Assembly: GCA_026770585.1 (NCBI GenBank) | Contig: MU646419.1 | Location: forward strand, 535,450 to 553,019 | Reading direction: 5' to 3' | Source: Baffinella frigidus | Taxonomy: Eukaryota > Cryptophyceae > Cryptomonadales > Baffinellaceae | DNA: 17,570 nt | Notes under the pieces: model-generated | The model's database searches: none | Seen by the model: only the letters and a program-made list of their open reading frames with translations | Told to the model about the DNA's origin: nothing | Shown: one piece after another, positions 1-7,445 of the stretch | Layout of the letters: every line of letters begins with the position of its first letter | Numbering within the stretch: the stretch's first letter is position 1 | Made by a program: the position numbers and the translations under genes

Positions 1-58
1 ACCCCAAACCCCAAACCCCAAACCCCAAACCCCAAACCCCAAACCCCGAACCCCAAAC
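1..58 (+). repeat. CCCCAAA telomere-like array
   Basis: About eight units of CCCCAAA, nearly perfect with one CCCCGAA variant. It lies immediately upstream of the acceptor of the tentative exon at 72. Interstitial position rather than a chromosome end is likely, because similar arrays recur throughout. Confidence 0.9.
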
Positions 59-71
59 GCTACAACCGCAG

Positions 72-135
72 GTCGAGCGCGGCGGCGCTCAGAGCGACGA
101 CTTTGCCGCAGCCTTCCACGCGACCGTGGCGCAAG
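72..135 (+). CDS. Tentative exon 1 (unknown domain)
   Basis: A 64-nt open stretch lies directly after a CCCCAAA array and a good acceptor (ACCGCAG). It ends at a donor (CAAG then GTCC). Read from phase 0 it gives VERGGAQSDDFAAAFHATVA, with GC-rich third positions like the confident helicase exons. It ends in phase 1, which fits the exon proposed at 978. I do not recognise the peptide as a helicase motif. It could be an upstream part of the same protein, or coding sequence of another gene. Evidence is splice context, composition and phase only. Confidence 0.35.
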
Positions 136-437
136 GTCCACTTAGCAGCTACCGAGGGCTTCACGGATACAGTCCATCTACACGATTTTTACCAGAATCT
201 TATCCATTGCTCTGGAATCTAACTGGAATTTCATTGAATTTAGTGTGAATAGGACTTCGTTCGCTGCTGAGTGGATAGCTGAGAACGAATACTCTTCTCA
301 TTTCGCATACTCTTTCTCACGCACTCACTCTCTCTCTTCTCTCTTTGTTCAGTCTGTTAGAGTATTTCTGAAGATGGTAGATGCCCAGCCCCTCCTGCGT
401 TGCCCAGTTAGTTGAATTCGTCGGAACCACACAGCGG

Positions 438-583
438 GCTTTATCCGGGGAAACCTATCTTTCTTTAGTTTGATGGCAAGGAAAATTACTACACAATTCG
501 TTCTTATTAGTAATATTAAAGCATTTATGTAGTAATTTTCCTTGCCATCAAACTAAAGAAACATAGGTTTCCCCGGATAAGGC
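438..583. mobile_element. MITE-like inverted-repeat element A
   Basis: Two 58-bp arms (438-495 and 526-583) are near-perfect reverse complements. They begin (G/C)CTTATCCGGGGAAACCTA and end with AAAATTACTACA. They flank a 30-bp AT-rich loop. No coding capacity. Non-autonomous foldback transposon is the simplest reading. The ATTACTACACAA arm end resembles the arm in the element near 15101. Confidence 0.75.
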
Positions 584-667
584 TACGAAGGGGTTTGGCG
601 AATATCCCATCTGTGAATGATCCATAGGACTACCCACACTCTTTTGCGTTACGCAATACTGCAGCAG

Positions 668-697
668 CCCCCCCCCCCCTGCATCCCCCCTCTGCTC
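668..697 (+). repeat. Poly-C tract
   Basis: A run of about a dozen C residues followed by a second six-C run, inside intron 1 sequence. Such homopolymers are also assembly-error prone. Confidence 0.8.
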
Positions 698-836
698 CCG
701 AGAAAACACACGCAACAGAGTTTTTCGTGAATAACACATAAATGAATCATCCGTGAGACCCTACGGTAGGCCATCCGTAGGGACATATGATGATTATTTC
801 AACCAAAAACGGAGACGCCCTGCTGTTAGATCTTCC

Positions 837-928
837 TTTGATCCTGGTTTATGTACGGGTTGATCCTGGTTTATGTACGGCTTCCTCTGATCCTGGTTTA
901 TGTACTGGTTTATGTACGATCAGCACCG
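837..928 (+). repeat. Minisatellite, GATCCTGGTTTATGTACGG unit
   Basis: Three units of GATCCTGGTTTATGTACGG with variable spacers, plus a partial fourth (TGGTTTATGTAC). It lies just upstream of tentative exon 978. The open frame through it is a by-product of a unit without stops. Confidence 0.8.
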
Positions 929-977
929 TTCCTTGCATGGGAATTGGAACCGTTGATCGTAATTTTGGGCGTGGCAG

Positions 978-1039
978 ATGCGCCTGTTCCCTTCAGCCTT
1001 GACGACCTGGACACGCTGGGCTTCGATTATGTCATCATG
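978..1039 (+). CDS. Tentative exon 2 (unknown domain)
   Basis: Proposed 62-nt exon with acceptor GTGGCAG and donor ATG then GTGCTG. In the frame accepting phase 1 from the exon at 72, the joining codon becomes GAT. The peptide contains PVPFSLDDLDTLGFDYVIM. The last codon leaves phase 0, which fits the exon at 3872. The composition is coding-like and unlike the AT-rich flanks, but there is no recognisable motif. A telomere-like run (CCCTAGACCCGAAAC) starts about 15 bases after the donor. A competing acceptor exists at 995-996. Confidence 0.3.
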
Positions 1040-1332
1040 GTGCTGCACCAAACCCTAGACCCGAAACACGAAACACGAAACTGGAACCCCGAAAGCCTGT
1101 AGATCAATTGCTGAACCAGCGCATTAGTTGCTGTGCCAGCGGAACAAAACCATCAATGTCTGAGCTCAGCGATTGCTGGACAAGCCCATCAATCGCCGAA
1201 GCGGATGAATTGATGCGCCAACCCATCGATTGCTGTGCACCTATCGATTCCGGCAGACATCATGAGTCGACGCAAATTCGAAAACACCGTCACAACCGCC
1301 CATTCGTGAGCAACGCTGATCCTGGCTCCTGA

Positions 1333-1521
1333 TATTGTAGAATTCGGGTTGGCTTGGATTCGGGGTCGGGTCGGCAAATTTATGAAAATGAAGTTTTATG
1401 CCATCTTATGAATGAGATTGATGTCAAGATAGCATCCCCCACCCATAAGATGCCACAAAACGGCGCATTTTCGTCAGATTTCCACCAGACCCCACTCCAA
1501 GCCAACCCGAATTCTACAATA
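1333..1521. mobile_element. MITE, TATTGTA-ended family, copy 1
   Basis: Terminal inverted repeats of 26 bp (1333-1358, 1496-1521) start TATTGTAGAATTCGGG. The element is 189 bp. Its interior (TTTTATGCCATCTTATG ... AAGATAGCATCCCCCACCCATAAGATG) resembles the interior of the element at 11713. No ORF. Confidence 0.8.
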
Positions 1522-1894
1522 CCAGCGCTAACTCACCTTTCGTGGGCAATGCTCCGTGAACCGAACATCTCATTTGAACAACAAACCACTTCTCACTCTC
1601 TGCCCATCCTGGCTTTGATACTCATCCGGGACAATCATTCAATCAAATGAAAACGGGCAACGAAATTTACCTCACAAATTCTTTACTCTCCCCAGTATGA
1701 GCCTTCATCGTGATGAATTTTGTTGACTATTTTCATTAAATTAAATGTTATCCCCGGATGAATACAGGCTCTCGCGGAATCACCCTGCGCGGGCGTGCGG
1801 GTCAACGACGACGGCTGGGTAAGACGATGGGCTGCGTAACGCCGGCGACGATTGCCTGCACCTCAAATCGACAGTGGACTAGCTCTTTCTTCTT

Positions 1895-2113
1895 TATTGT
1901 AGAAATGGGCTCCGCGCGGATTTTAAGAACGTGAGGTAAGGAGGTCAGGAACGTCAAAAAATTGATTTGTTCTATGTTACGGTTGATTGATTCCATTTTG
2001 GGCATCTTGTCCATGCCTAAGATAGCATAAATGTTCATTTTTGACGTGTTTTCATCTCCTGACCTCATTTCCTGACCTGACCTTGAATCCGCGCGGAGCC
2101 CATTTCTACAATA
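1895..2113. mobile_element. MITE, TATTGTA-ended family, copy 2
   Basis: Terminal inverted repeats of about 28 bp (1895-1922, 2086-2113) start TATTGTAGAAATGGGC and continue CCGCGCGGATT. The element is 219 bp with no coding capacity. It shares TATTGTAGAA ends with copy 1 and the GCGGATT segment with the element at 11713. Inner arms also carry inverted GTGAGGT/GACCTCA-type and AACGTCAAAAA/TTTTTGACGT segments. Confidence 0.8.
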
Positions 2114-2279
2114 TTACTCTCGAAACAGGTCCAAGATAGACCCTTGAGCCTTGAGTTGAGTGATGCAAACGTCTTGAGAACGAGCCCGCCTCGGCGAGTG
2201 GAGAGTCCCTAGAGAGTACAGAGAGAGCTGCCTCCACGTGCCAGGGCCCATATTGAGTGTGAGTGCTACCATCAGATAC

Positions 2280-2341
2280 ATCTCGTATGTCCTCTATCCC
2301 TCTAGTCTCATCCAACTAGAGGGATAGAGGACATACGAGAT
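2280..2341. repeat. Perfect 26-bp-arm hairpin
   Basis: ATCTCGTATGTCCTCTATCC at 2280 and its reverse complement ending at 2341 form arms of 26 bp around a 10-base loop. It is followed by a CG alternating run (2354-2367). No poly-T tract follows, so it is not a simple terminator. Confidence 0.85.
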
Positions 2342-2436
2342 TCTCGTGCTCCCGCGCGCGCGCGCGGCGTTGCCTACCGAGTGGCTTTTCAGAGAGAGCC
2401 GCTTTACAGAGGCTGTTCAACATCTTCGAACCAGGG

Positions 2437-2505
2437 AGAGTCGCACGAGGGTTCGCTGCATCGGGCAGGGTGCCCTCAGCTAACCAGGGACGATTTGGGT
2501 TCATC
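2437..2505 (+). repeat. 69-bp dispersed repeat, copy 1
   Basis: Starts AGAGTCGCACGAGGGTTCGC and ends GATTTGGGTTCATC. It recurs at 4581-4649 with a single substitution. Here it is not bounded by inverted repeats, unlike the second copy. It has no recognisable RNA-gene structure. Confidence 0.85.
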
Positions 2506-3260
2506 GATGTTGGGAACGTGGTACCCGGTACAAAACTCGATCAGAAACCGTCTTTTTGGAGAACTTCGTCGCCCAGAGGTCCGGAATTACCGCAGACACT
2601 GGTATCTCGTGTTGCTCACAACGCTGATCTCAGGGAAAGCACCGTTTCGTGATTGCCCCCCCCCGTCCGGCGCATCAAATTCAGCTTGTTACTATAATTA
2701 ATGTTAGTATTAGTATTAGTATTTGTGTTCAGGGTAGCACGCTCGAACCAATCGGAGAAAATATCGATCATGTTGCTTTCACCAACACCATTTCATTTTT
2801 TTTCTCGCAGACACACTTTGATCAAGTCCCCATCGCTCTGCATCAGTTGCTTTACAATAAACGCGTCGCTTTACAATAAGCCCTTTCTAGGTGTACGCGA
2901 CCTACTCGTCGAAGCTCGACATTCACGCGAGAGTCGCGATGCAAGACCTGCATCTCCCGGGAGGGGGGGTCCTCGCGGCTGGCGAGGTAGTTCTGACGAC
3001 TTTCTTTGCCTCAGAGAATGTATTAATTGATGCCTTTCCTGTCAACGATTAACATTACTTAATGCCTTTCCTGTCTACTACACAAATGATTGACTGTTGG
3101 TGGTGTGTATCTCACTGAGAATCCAGTGGCGACGGGACTGCCGATTGGAGTCAGGGGAAGGCTTGACTGTAAAGCACCTGATGACACCAGTTGCTTTCGA
3201 TGCCCTCTGTTAAAGATTCATGCTCTCTGTTGCCCTGGTGTATCTTATATCGCTCTACAT
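2506..3260. other. Intron 2 sequence with no gene seen
   Basis: No recognisable exon. Contents include a TTAGTA run (about 2702-2722), paired TTTACAATAA copies near 2850-2879, and a direct repeat of AATGCCTTTCCTGTC type near 3028 and 3060. Open frames here lack any family signature. Confidence 0.5.
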
Positions 3261-3433
3261 GTGGATGTAGGCTAATGTAGCATATGCTTAATGTAACACG
3301 GGCCCTATTGTAGCACGGCGGGCAAGGTCCCGAAGTGCAAAATCCTTAGGGCTACAAATGCCATAATGTAGCACAGGGCTTAATGTAGCATCAGAATCTC
3401 CGCCCGGTCGTGCTACATTAAGTCTACATCCAC
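3261..3433. mobile_element. Foldback element with TGTAGCAC repeats
   Basis: Arms GTGGATGTAGGCTAATGTAG (3261-) and its imperfect reverse complement (3411-3433) enclose several internal AATGTAGCA/TGTAGCAC copies. Length is about 173 bp. No coding capacity. Confidence 0.65.
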
Positions 3434-3634
3434 TGTATTACTCTCGAGCGTTGTCAAGAGTCATACAAACGTCTTCCTCCCGCAGACTCTGCTCAAAGCT
3501 GCTGTTTCATTTTGACTCTGGTTTGGTTTGTTTGATTTGACTCTGGTTTGGACTCTGGTGTGATTTGTGTGCTGCATTGTGTCCGAGCGTTCCTCCACAA
3601 ACGGCTGGTGTGGTCCATTGCCGGTGCGTCTCTA

Positions 3635-3865
3635 GACCCAAACCGTAAACCCGAAACCCTAAACCCTAAAACCGAAACCCGAAACCCGAAACCCGAAACC
3701 CCAAAACCGAAACCCGAAACCCGAAACCCGAAACCCGAAACCCGAAACCCGAAACCCGAAACCCTGAACCCTAAACCCTAAACCCGAAACCCTGAACCCG
3801 AAACCCTAACCCTAAACCCTGAACCCTAAACCCGAAACCCTAAACCCTAAACCCTAAACCCTCAA
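3635..3865 (+). repeat. CCCGAAA/CCCTAAA telomere-like array
   Basis: About 33 units in blocks of CCCGAAA, CCCTAAA and CCCTGAA variants. The array ends seven bases before the acceptor of tentative exon 3872. The C-rich strand is the sense strand. Confidence 0.95.
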
Positions 3866-3871
3866 CCGCAG

Positions 3872-3940
3872 CAATGCGCGGTCCTGAGCGACATCGTGGC
3901 GGGGAAGACAACGCTCTCTGTGCTTCGGCTCCAGCCCCAG
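3872..3940 (+). CDS. Tentative exon 3 (unknown domain)
   Basis: A 69-nt open stretch directly follows a CCCTAAA array and the acceptor CAACCGCAG, the same acceptor context as the exon at 72. It ends CCCCAG before GTGCGC. Phase 0 at both ends gives a peptide containing AVLSDIVAGKTTLSVLRLQ. The GKTT is not a convincing Walker A because the usual GPPGTGKT context is absent. It would join in frame to the exon at 7359. The call rests on splice context, GC-rich codons and phase. Confidence 0.38.
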
Positions 3941-4403
3941 GTGCGCACTACGCGGAACAACTGTCCAGAATTCGAGAATGGCGGTCAGTTCACAATTCTC
4001 TCCATAAATTGGCCACTTTTGGAGAAAAATTGATTTGTTTCTCGGGGAAATGACTTTTGGCAGGGGTCGGGGAAACGACTTTTGGCAGGGGACTTTTGGC
4101 AGGTTTTGGACCCGATAAGGTGTCGGTTGCCATCTAGTGATTCCCCGTAGCATGTTCCCGGTCAATACCCTTGCCGAGCGAGAAGGGACTAGTCCATCTG
4201 AACGTAATCCATAGGCCCTAGGCATTCAATATCGTAGGGACATTGGGGTTTCGACGGATAAGGTAACGGATTTGGAGACCGGATTTCCGGCTCTGGCTTA
4301 AGATGTCGTGCCAAAGTCGCTCGACAGCGGCTACTAGCGTCTAGGTGCACAAACGGTTCCAAGGACGAGGAATCGGCTTTAAGCAAGAAGTAGGAATTCT
4401 TCC
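3941..4403. other. Intron 3, 5' part, no gene seen
   Basis: Contains a local tandem of GACTTTTGGCAGG (three copies, 4050-4103) and no recognisable coding motif or element boundary. Open frames on the minus strand show no recognised similarity. Confidence 0.45.
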
Positions 4404-4532
4404 TAGCTCTGCCTGATTCGGGGTTGACTGATCGGTGTCACTCCAAAAGTCGACGGATTCGCTCCAAAACCCCGAGGAATTGACGCCCGGTCTCATCAGT
4501 TTGATGAGAATAAATTAACTCAGGCAGAGCTA
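4404..4532. mobile_element. Foldback element with TAGCTCTGCCTGA ends
   Basis: Inverted repeats TAGCTCTGCCTGA (4404-4416) and TCAGGCAGAGCTA (4520-4532) bound a 129-bp segment. Similar GCAGAGCTAGA ends occur near 14508 and 15640, suggesting a family. Confidence 0.6.
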
Positions 4533-4550
4533 GACTTCCTCCACGAGGAT

Positions 4551-4669
4551 GTGTAATGTGACCAACACTTTCCTAAGAAGAGAGTCGCACGAGGGTTCGC
4601 TGCATCGGGCAGGGTGCCCTCAGCTGACCAGGGACGATTTGGGTTCATCAACTGTTGGTCACATTACAC
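4551..4669. mobile_element. Foldback element carrying the 69-bp repeat
   Basis: Perfect 17-bp inverted repeats GTGTAATGTGACCAACA (4551-4567) and its complement (4653-4669) bound a segment that is almost entirely the 69-bp repeat (4581-4649) also found at 2437. Confidence 0.65.
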
Positions 4670-4873
4670 CGGATATCCGGCGCTGGCGTGCCTCGTCGTC
4701 GTGTGAGCGGCGTTGTCGTCTGATCGAGCATAACCTGTCCTGATCGAGCATAACTGGTCGTCTTCAGCAGGGTGGATCGCTGCGGACCCTCCCGCTTTTT
4801 CTCCAGCAGTTTTCGTGCTGAAAATTGTTTGATTCTCTTCGTGGCCAAAAGAAGCGCAACCGCCTCTTCCTCC

Positions 4874-5113
4874 TAGAGTGTTCGCGGTAATTGTTGTCCG
4901 TTTTGGACGTACGGTTTCCCCGTTTCCCCGTTTTGAAATGGACTTATAGGGTTTTAGAGTGAGTAGTAAAACAAAAGTGTTATTTTAAATAGTACTAGAA
5001 GCGCGTTTCCGGTACGATTTAAAATCCTTGTCACGTCCTATAAGTTCATTTCAAAACGGGGAAACGGGGAAACTGTACGTCCAAAACGGACAACAATTAC
5101 CGCAAACGCTCTA
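4874..5113. mobile_element. Long foldback element (about 77-bp arms)
   Basis: Arms begin TAGAG(T/C)GTT(C/T)GCGGTAATTG and include TTTCCCCGTTTCCCCG. Right arm is the near-perfect complement. Total 240 bp with an AT-rich centre. The structure fits a non-autonomous foldback transposon. Minus-strand open frames here only mirror the arms. Confidence 0.78.
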
Positions 5114-5206
5114 CACAGGGAGGATCGATGGTCATGATCCGCACGGAGGTCGACGCCCGCCTGCTGGCGCCCTTGCACGAAACCGACCGTCCGGTCAGCG
5201 CCCCTT

Positions 5207-5396
5207 CCACTCGAGAATGCTGAAGGATCCTTTTCACATGTGGGGTTGTAAACATTTGTACCAGGATAAGGTGTTCCAACCTCGCGCCTGGTATAATTTT
5301 CACTAGCGTGACCAATTTTCAACGAAACTTACAACACAAACGCCCACTTGTAAAACAAAATGGTTTTAAATGGGCCCCTCTAGCATTCTCGTGTGG
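5207..5396. mobile_element. MITE, CCACTCGAGAATGC family, copy 1
   Basis: Left end CCACTCGAGAATGCTGAAGG and right end CCTCTAGCATTCTCGTGTGG are inverted repeats. The interior GTACCAGGATAAGGTGTTCC is shared with copy 2 at 15994-16186. Length is 190 bp. A left-end fragment also occurs at 10897. Confidence 0.8.
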
Positions 5397-5831
5397 ACAC
5401 CCACTTGGTGGACTACGCGGGTTTCGGGACCCCTAGATTTAGCGAGTAACGTGACCAAATTAGCATTAGAACATCCTTCAAGTTACTTGCCCCTGGGCAA
5501 GTTGAATTTTGATGAAAGGGCCGTAGTCCACCGTATGGTTGGAGCCGACGCCTCGTTCTTGGAGCCGTTTGGTCAAAACCCCGGTACGCTGTTATGAAAA
5601 AGGCTCCAATTCCAAAGGTCGCGGTACAACTGTGATAACCCGCCCTTGCATAAAACCAACCGTCCGGTAAGCGCGCCGCTCATAGAGAGACCTTTATTAC
5701 AACCAACACGGCTGCTGTGTATGCACTTCCACAAGACGTATAGCGGCTATACGTCTGAGATAGTGAATTCGCTACGAAACCACACCAAGATTGACGCTAG
5801 ACTCGTTAGCTGTGTCTGAGCCGGTCCTGAT
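5397..5831. other. Intron 3 middle, no gene seen
   Basis: Contains a roughly 45-bp segment (5403-5450; GGTTTCGGGACCCCTAGATT) present in reverse orientation at 16853-16900. Also a small TATAGCGGCTATA palindrome near 5738. No coding signature. Confidence 0.45.
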
Positions 5832-5898
5832 GCGATGACTCACGCCGGGAAGTTGACATACGGCGTTTCTGTATCAACTTCCCGGCGTAAGTCATCGC
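5832..5898. repeat. Hairpin with 25-bp arms
   Basis: GCGATGACTCACGCCGGGAA (start of left arm, 5832-5856) pairs with TTCCCGGCGTAAGTCATCGC (right arm, 5874-5898) with one mismatch. Confidence 0.8.
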
Positions 5899-6064
5899 CT
5901 CAAGAGCGCTTACGTCTGCTCCAAGTTGACACATTACATCTCGCAAGCGATGCTCGCTCGGTCAACTTCGGGAGCCACATCTGCCGTAGTTAGAGACTCA
6001 TCTGATGCTTCACATAGATCTGTTTTCCTCTCTCACTCTCTGCCATCCGTTTCTTTGCGTTCCG

Positions 6065-6186
6065 GAATAGATTTAATTTCAGATTTGGCTTTGCGTTTGA
6101 GCCATTTCGTACTTTTAGGGCTTTGAAATAGCTGGGTGTGTACCATAAATATTTCAGATGGACAGTTCCTGAAATTAAATCTATTC
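6065..6186. mobile_element. Small foldback element, GAATAGATTTAATTTCAG ends
   Basis: Perfect 18-bp inverted repeats at 6065-6082 and 6169-6186 bound 122 bp with no coding signature. MITE-like. Confidence 0.65.
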
Positions 6187-6278
6187 AGGTCTGGGATGAA
6201 GTTGTTGTACAGTATCCAGCTCCTTGGAACGCGGGCCTAAGAGCCCTGCCGTAGCCCATACCGAATTCACGCGTGAAT

Positions 6279-6294
6279 AACCACTTCAAGGCAA
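6279..6294 (+). repeat. Ghost of exon 4 donor region
   Basis: AACCACTTCAAGGCAA is identical to 7434-7449, the 3' end and GC donor of exon 4. As at the true site, it is followed by telomere-like units (CCCGAAACCCTGAA). The preceding 6241-6275 is an inverted copy of about 7148-7180. Confidence 0.65.
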
Positions 6295-6400
6295 ATCCCG
6301 AAACCCTGAACCCGAAACCCGAAACACTTTGGCCCAAAACCCTTTGGCCCAAATGTCGATGAGTTTCCTTGTGAAGTTACAGCACCTTGAGGTGGTGTAA

Positions 6401-6426
6401 CGTTCGATCGAACGTTCGATCGAACG
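6401..6426. repeat. Perfect 26-bp palindrome CGTTCGATCGAACG repeat
   Basis: CGTTCGATCGAA repeated head to tail gives a fully self-complementary stretch with two GATCGAAC-type overlapping palindromes. Function unknown. Confidence 0.85.
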
Positions 6427-6435
6427 AGGGGATAC

Positions 6436-6565
6436 CGTTGAGAGTTGAAGGTATTACGCACCTGGAGGGTTCGAGTTGAAGGTATTACGCACCTGGAGGG
6501 GAAGTCGGCCACACCATCTTGGAACCCTCCAGGTGCGTAATACCTTCAACTCTCAACTCTCAACG
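6436..6565. mobile_element. Foldback element with internal direct repeat
   Basis: Left arm (6436-6472, starts CGTTGAGAGTTGAAGG) and right arm (6522-6565) are inverted copies containing GTATTACGCACCTGGAGGG. A second direct copy of the left arm (6473-6500) lies inside. About 130 bp, no coding signature. Confidence 0.7.
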
Positions 6566-6607
6566 TGCAAGATATGGGCTAGGTGCAGACATCTCTTGCG
6601 TCGAACG

Positions 6608-6826
6608 CTCTCTCTCTCTTACACACACACTCTCTCTCTCTCTCGCTCTCTCTCTGTGTCTCTCTCTCACACACACACACTCTCTCTCTCGCTCTCTCTC
6701 TCTCGCTCGCTCGCTCACTCTGTCTATCTCTCTCGCTCACTCTCTCTCTCTCGCTCGCTCTCTCTCTCCCTCCCTCTCTCTCTCCCTCTCTCCCCATCGC
6801 GCTCTCTCTCCCTCTCGCCGAGCGCG
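6608..6826 (+). repeat. Compound (CT)n/(CA)n microsatellite
   Basis: Blocks of CT with interspersed CA and GCTC variants over about 220 bases. Long Ser/Leu- and Arg/Glu-rich open frames on both strands here are repeat artefacts. Confidence 0.95.
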
Positions 6827-7020
6827 CAGTTGTCAACCCTTCGAATCCCCGACAAACTCTAACAACAAAACCCCTGTTCGTTGTTAGACTCTAACAACAA
6901 AACCCCTACTCTGTCATTTTCCAAGTATGCTGAACAGAACATTTATCGTGTGTTGGTGGATGAGGGAACTCAAACTCCCATGGCGCGAGGCCGGTCTGCT
7001 AAAACCACCTTGTTGACTAG

Positions 7021-7092
7021 GTGGATCCGGACCAGTTGGTTGTCAATAAAGAGCTCTCTCTCTCTAGGTGGATGAGGCGTTGACGGTGAACG

Positions 7093-7133
<41 letters not shown>

Positions 7134-7242
7134 GTAGGTGGATGTTTGTGCACGCGTGAAAACGGTATGGACTACGGCAGGGCTCCAAGCCCCGCGTGCT
7201 TGGCCTACACCTGTAAGTGGATAAAGCGTTGGTGGTGAACTC
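7021..7242 (+). repeat. Ghost copies of exon 4 acceptor edge
   Basis: Partial copies of the first bases of exon 4 start at 7021 (CTAG|GTGGATCCGG), 7068 (CTAG|GTGGATGAGGCG, through AACGCGTTCTC), 7138 (GTAG|GTGGATG) and 7217 (GTGGATAAAGCGTTGG). Three keep an AG. The copy at 7068 dissolves into the (CT)n array at 7096-7131. Confidence 0.75.
7096..7131 (+). repeat. (CT)n microsatellite
   Basis: About 18 CT units directly continue the TTCTC that in exon 4 encodes part of FSLS. Confidence 0.95.
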
Positions 7243-7358
7243 AACGCCTCATCCACCATATCTGTTCAGCATACTTGGAAACTGACAGAGTAGGGGTGTT
7301 TTGCATCGTCAACTTAATGATATTTGCGTCGTCAACTTAATGATATTTGTCAACTTAG

Positions 7359-7445
7359 GTGGATGAGGCGTTGGCGGTGAACGCGTTCTCGCTCTCGCGC
7401 GTGGAGCGGACGCGCGTTACGGACTTGATCTTCAACCACTTCAAG
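7359..7445 (+). CDS. Exon 4: pre-VIGMTTT linker of the helicase
   Basis: An 87-nt open stretch follows acceptor CAACTTAG. The peptide includes [19 protein letters not shown]; an 'S.S..eR..l' stretch is typical of the linker before the VIGMTTT block in ZNFX1-like helicases. Continuing past AAG reaches a stop within a few codons, so the best exit is a GC donor (TTCAAG then GCAATT), i.e. a GC-AG intron in phase 0 matching the exon at 7944. Several partial copies of its first bases (GTGGATGAGGCG...) lie upstream at about 6956, 7021, 7068, 7138 and 7217. A copy of its donor region lies at 6279-6294. Family assignment of this exon alone is weak. Confidence 0.55.

Larger units (their letters stand above)
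6898..7302. repeat. Inverted repeat pair flanking exon 4 ghost edges
   Basis: A roughly 40-bp segment (6898-6938, containing CCCCTACTCTGTCA and CCAAGTATGCTGAACAGA) recurs inverted at 7261-7302. GTGGATGAGG/CCTCATCCAC lie just inside. The enclosed 320 bp holds repeated exon 4 starts and a CT array. Confidence 0.7.

Noticed and set aside
1-58. Chromosome end at the left border, from the CCCCAAA array
   Set aside because: Many similar arrays lie internally and this one abuts a probable acceptor, so an interstitial intron array is simpler.
2437-2505. tRNA or other small RNA gene in the 69-bp repeat (contains GGGTTCG)
   Set aside because: No acceptor stem or anticodon arm can be paired around it.
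3548-3781. Open frame rich in Lys-Pro-Glu-Thr-Arg-Asn
   Set aside because: Translation of the CCCGAAA array, whose 7-base unit stays open in this frame.
3872-3940. Walker A motif at IVAGKTT
   Set aside because: Lacks the GPPGTGKT context expected in ZNFX1-like helicases and lies where a linker is expected; treated as chance.
5028-5322. Overlapping 90-codon open frames on both strands
   Set aside because: They lie in foldback arms and the CCACTCGAGAATGC MITE, with no conserved motif.
6476-6894. Overlapping open frames around 6.5-6.9 kb on both strands
   Set aside because: Mostly Ser/Leu or Arg/Glu from the CT microsatellite, with foldback element arms at the ends.
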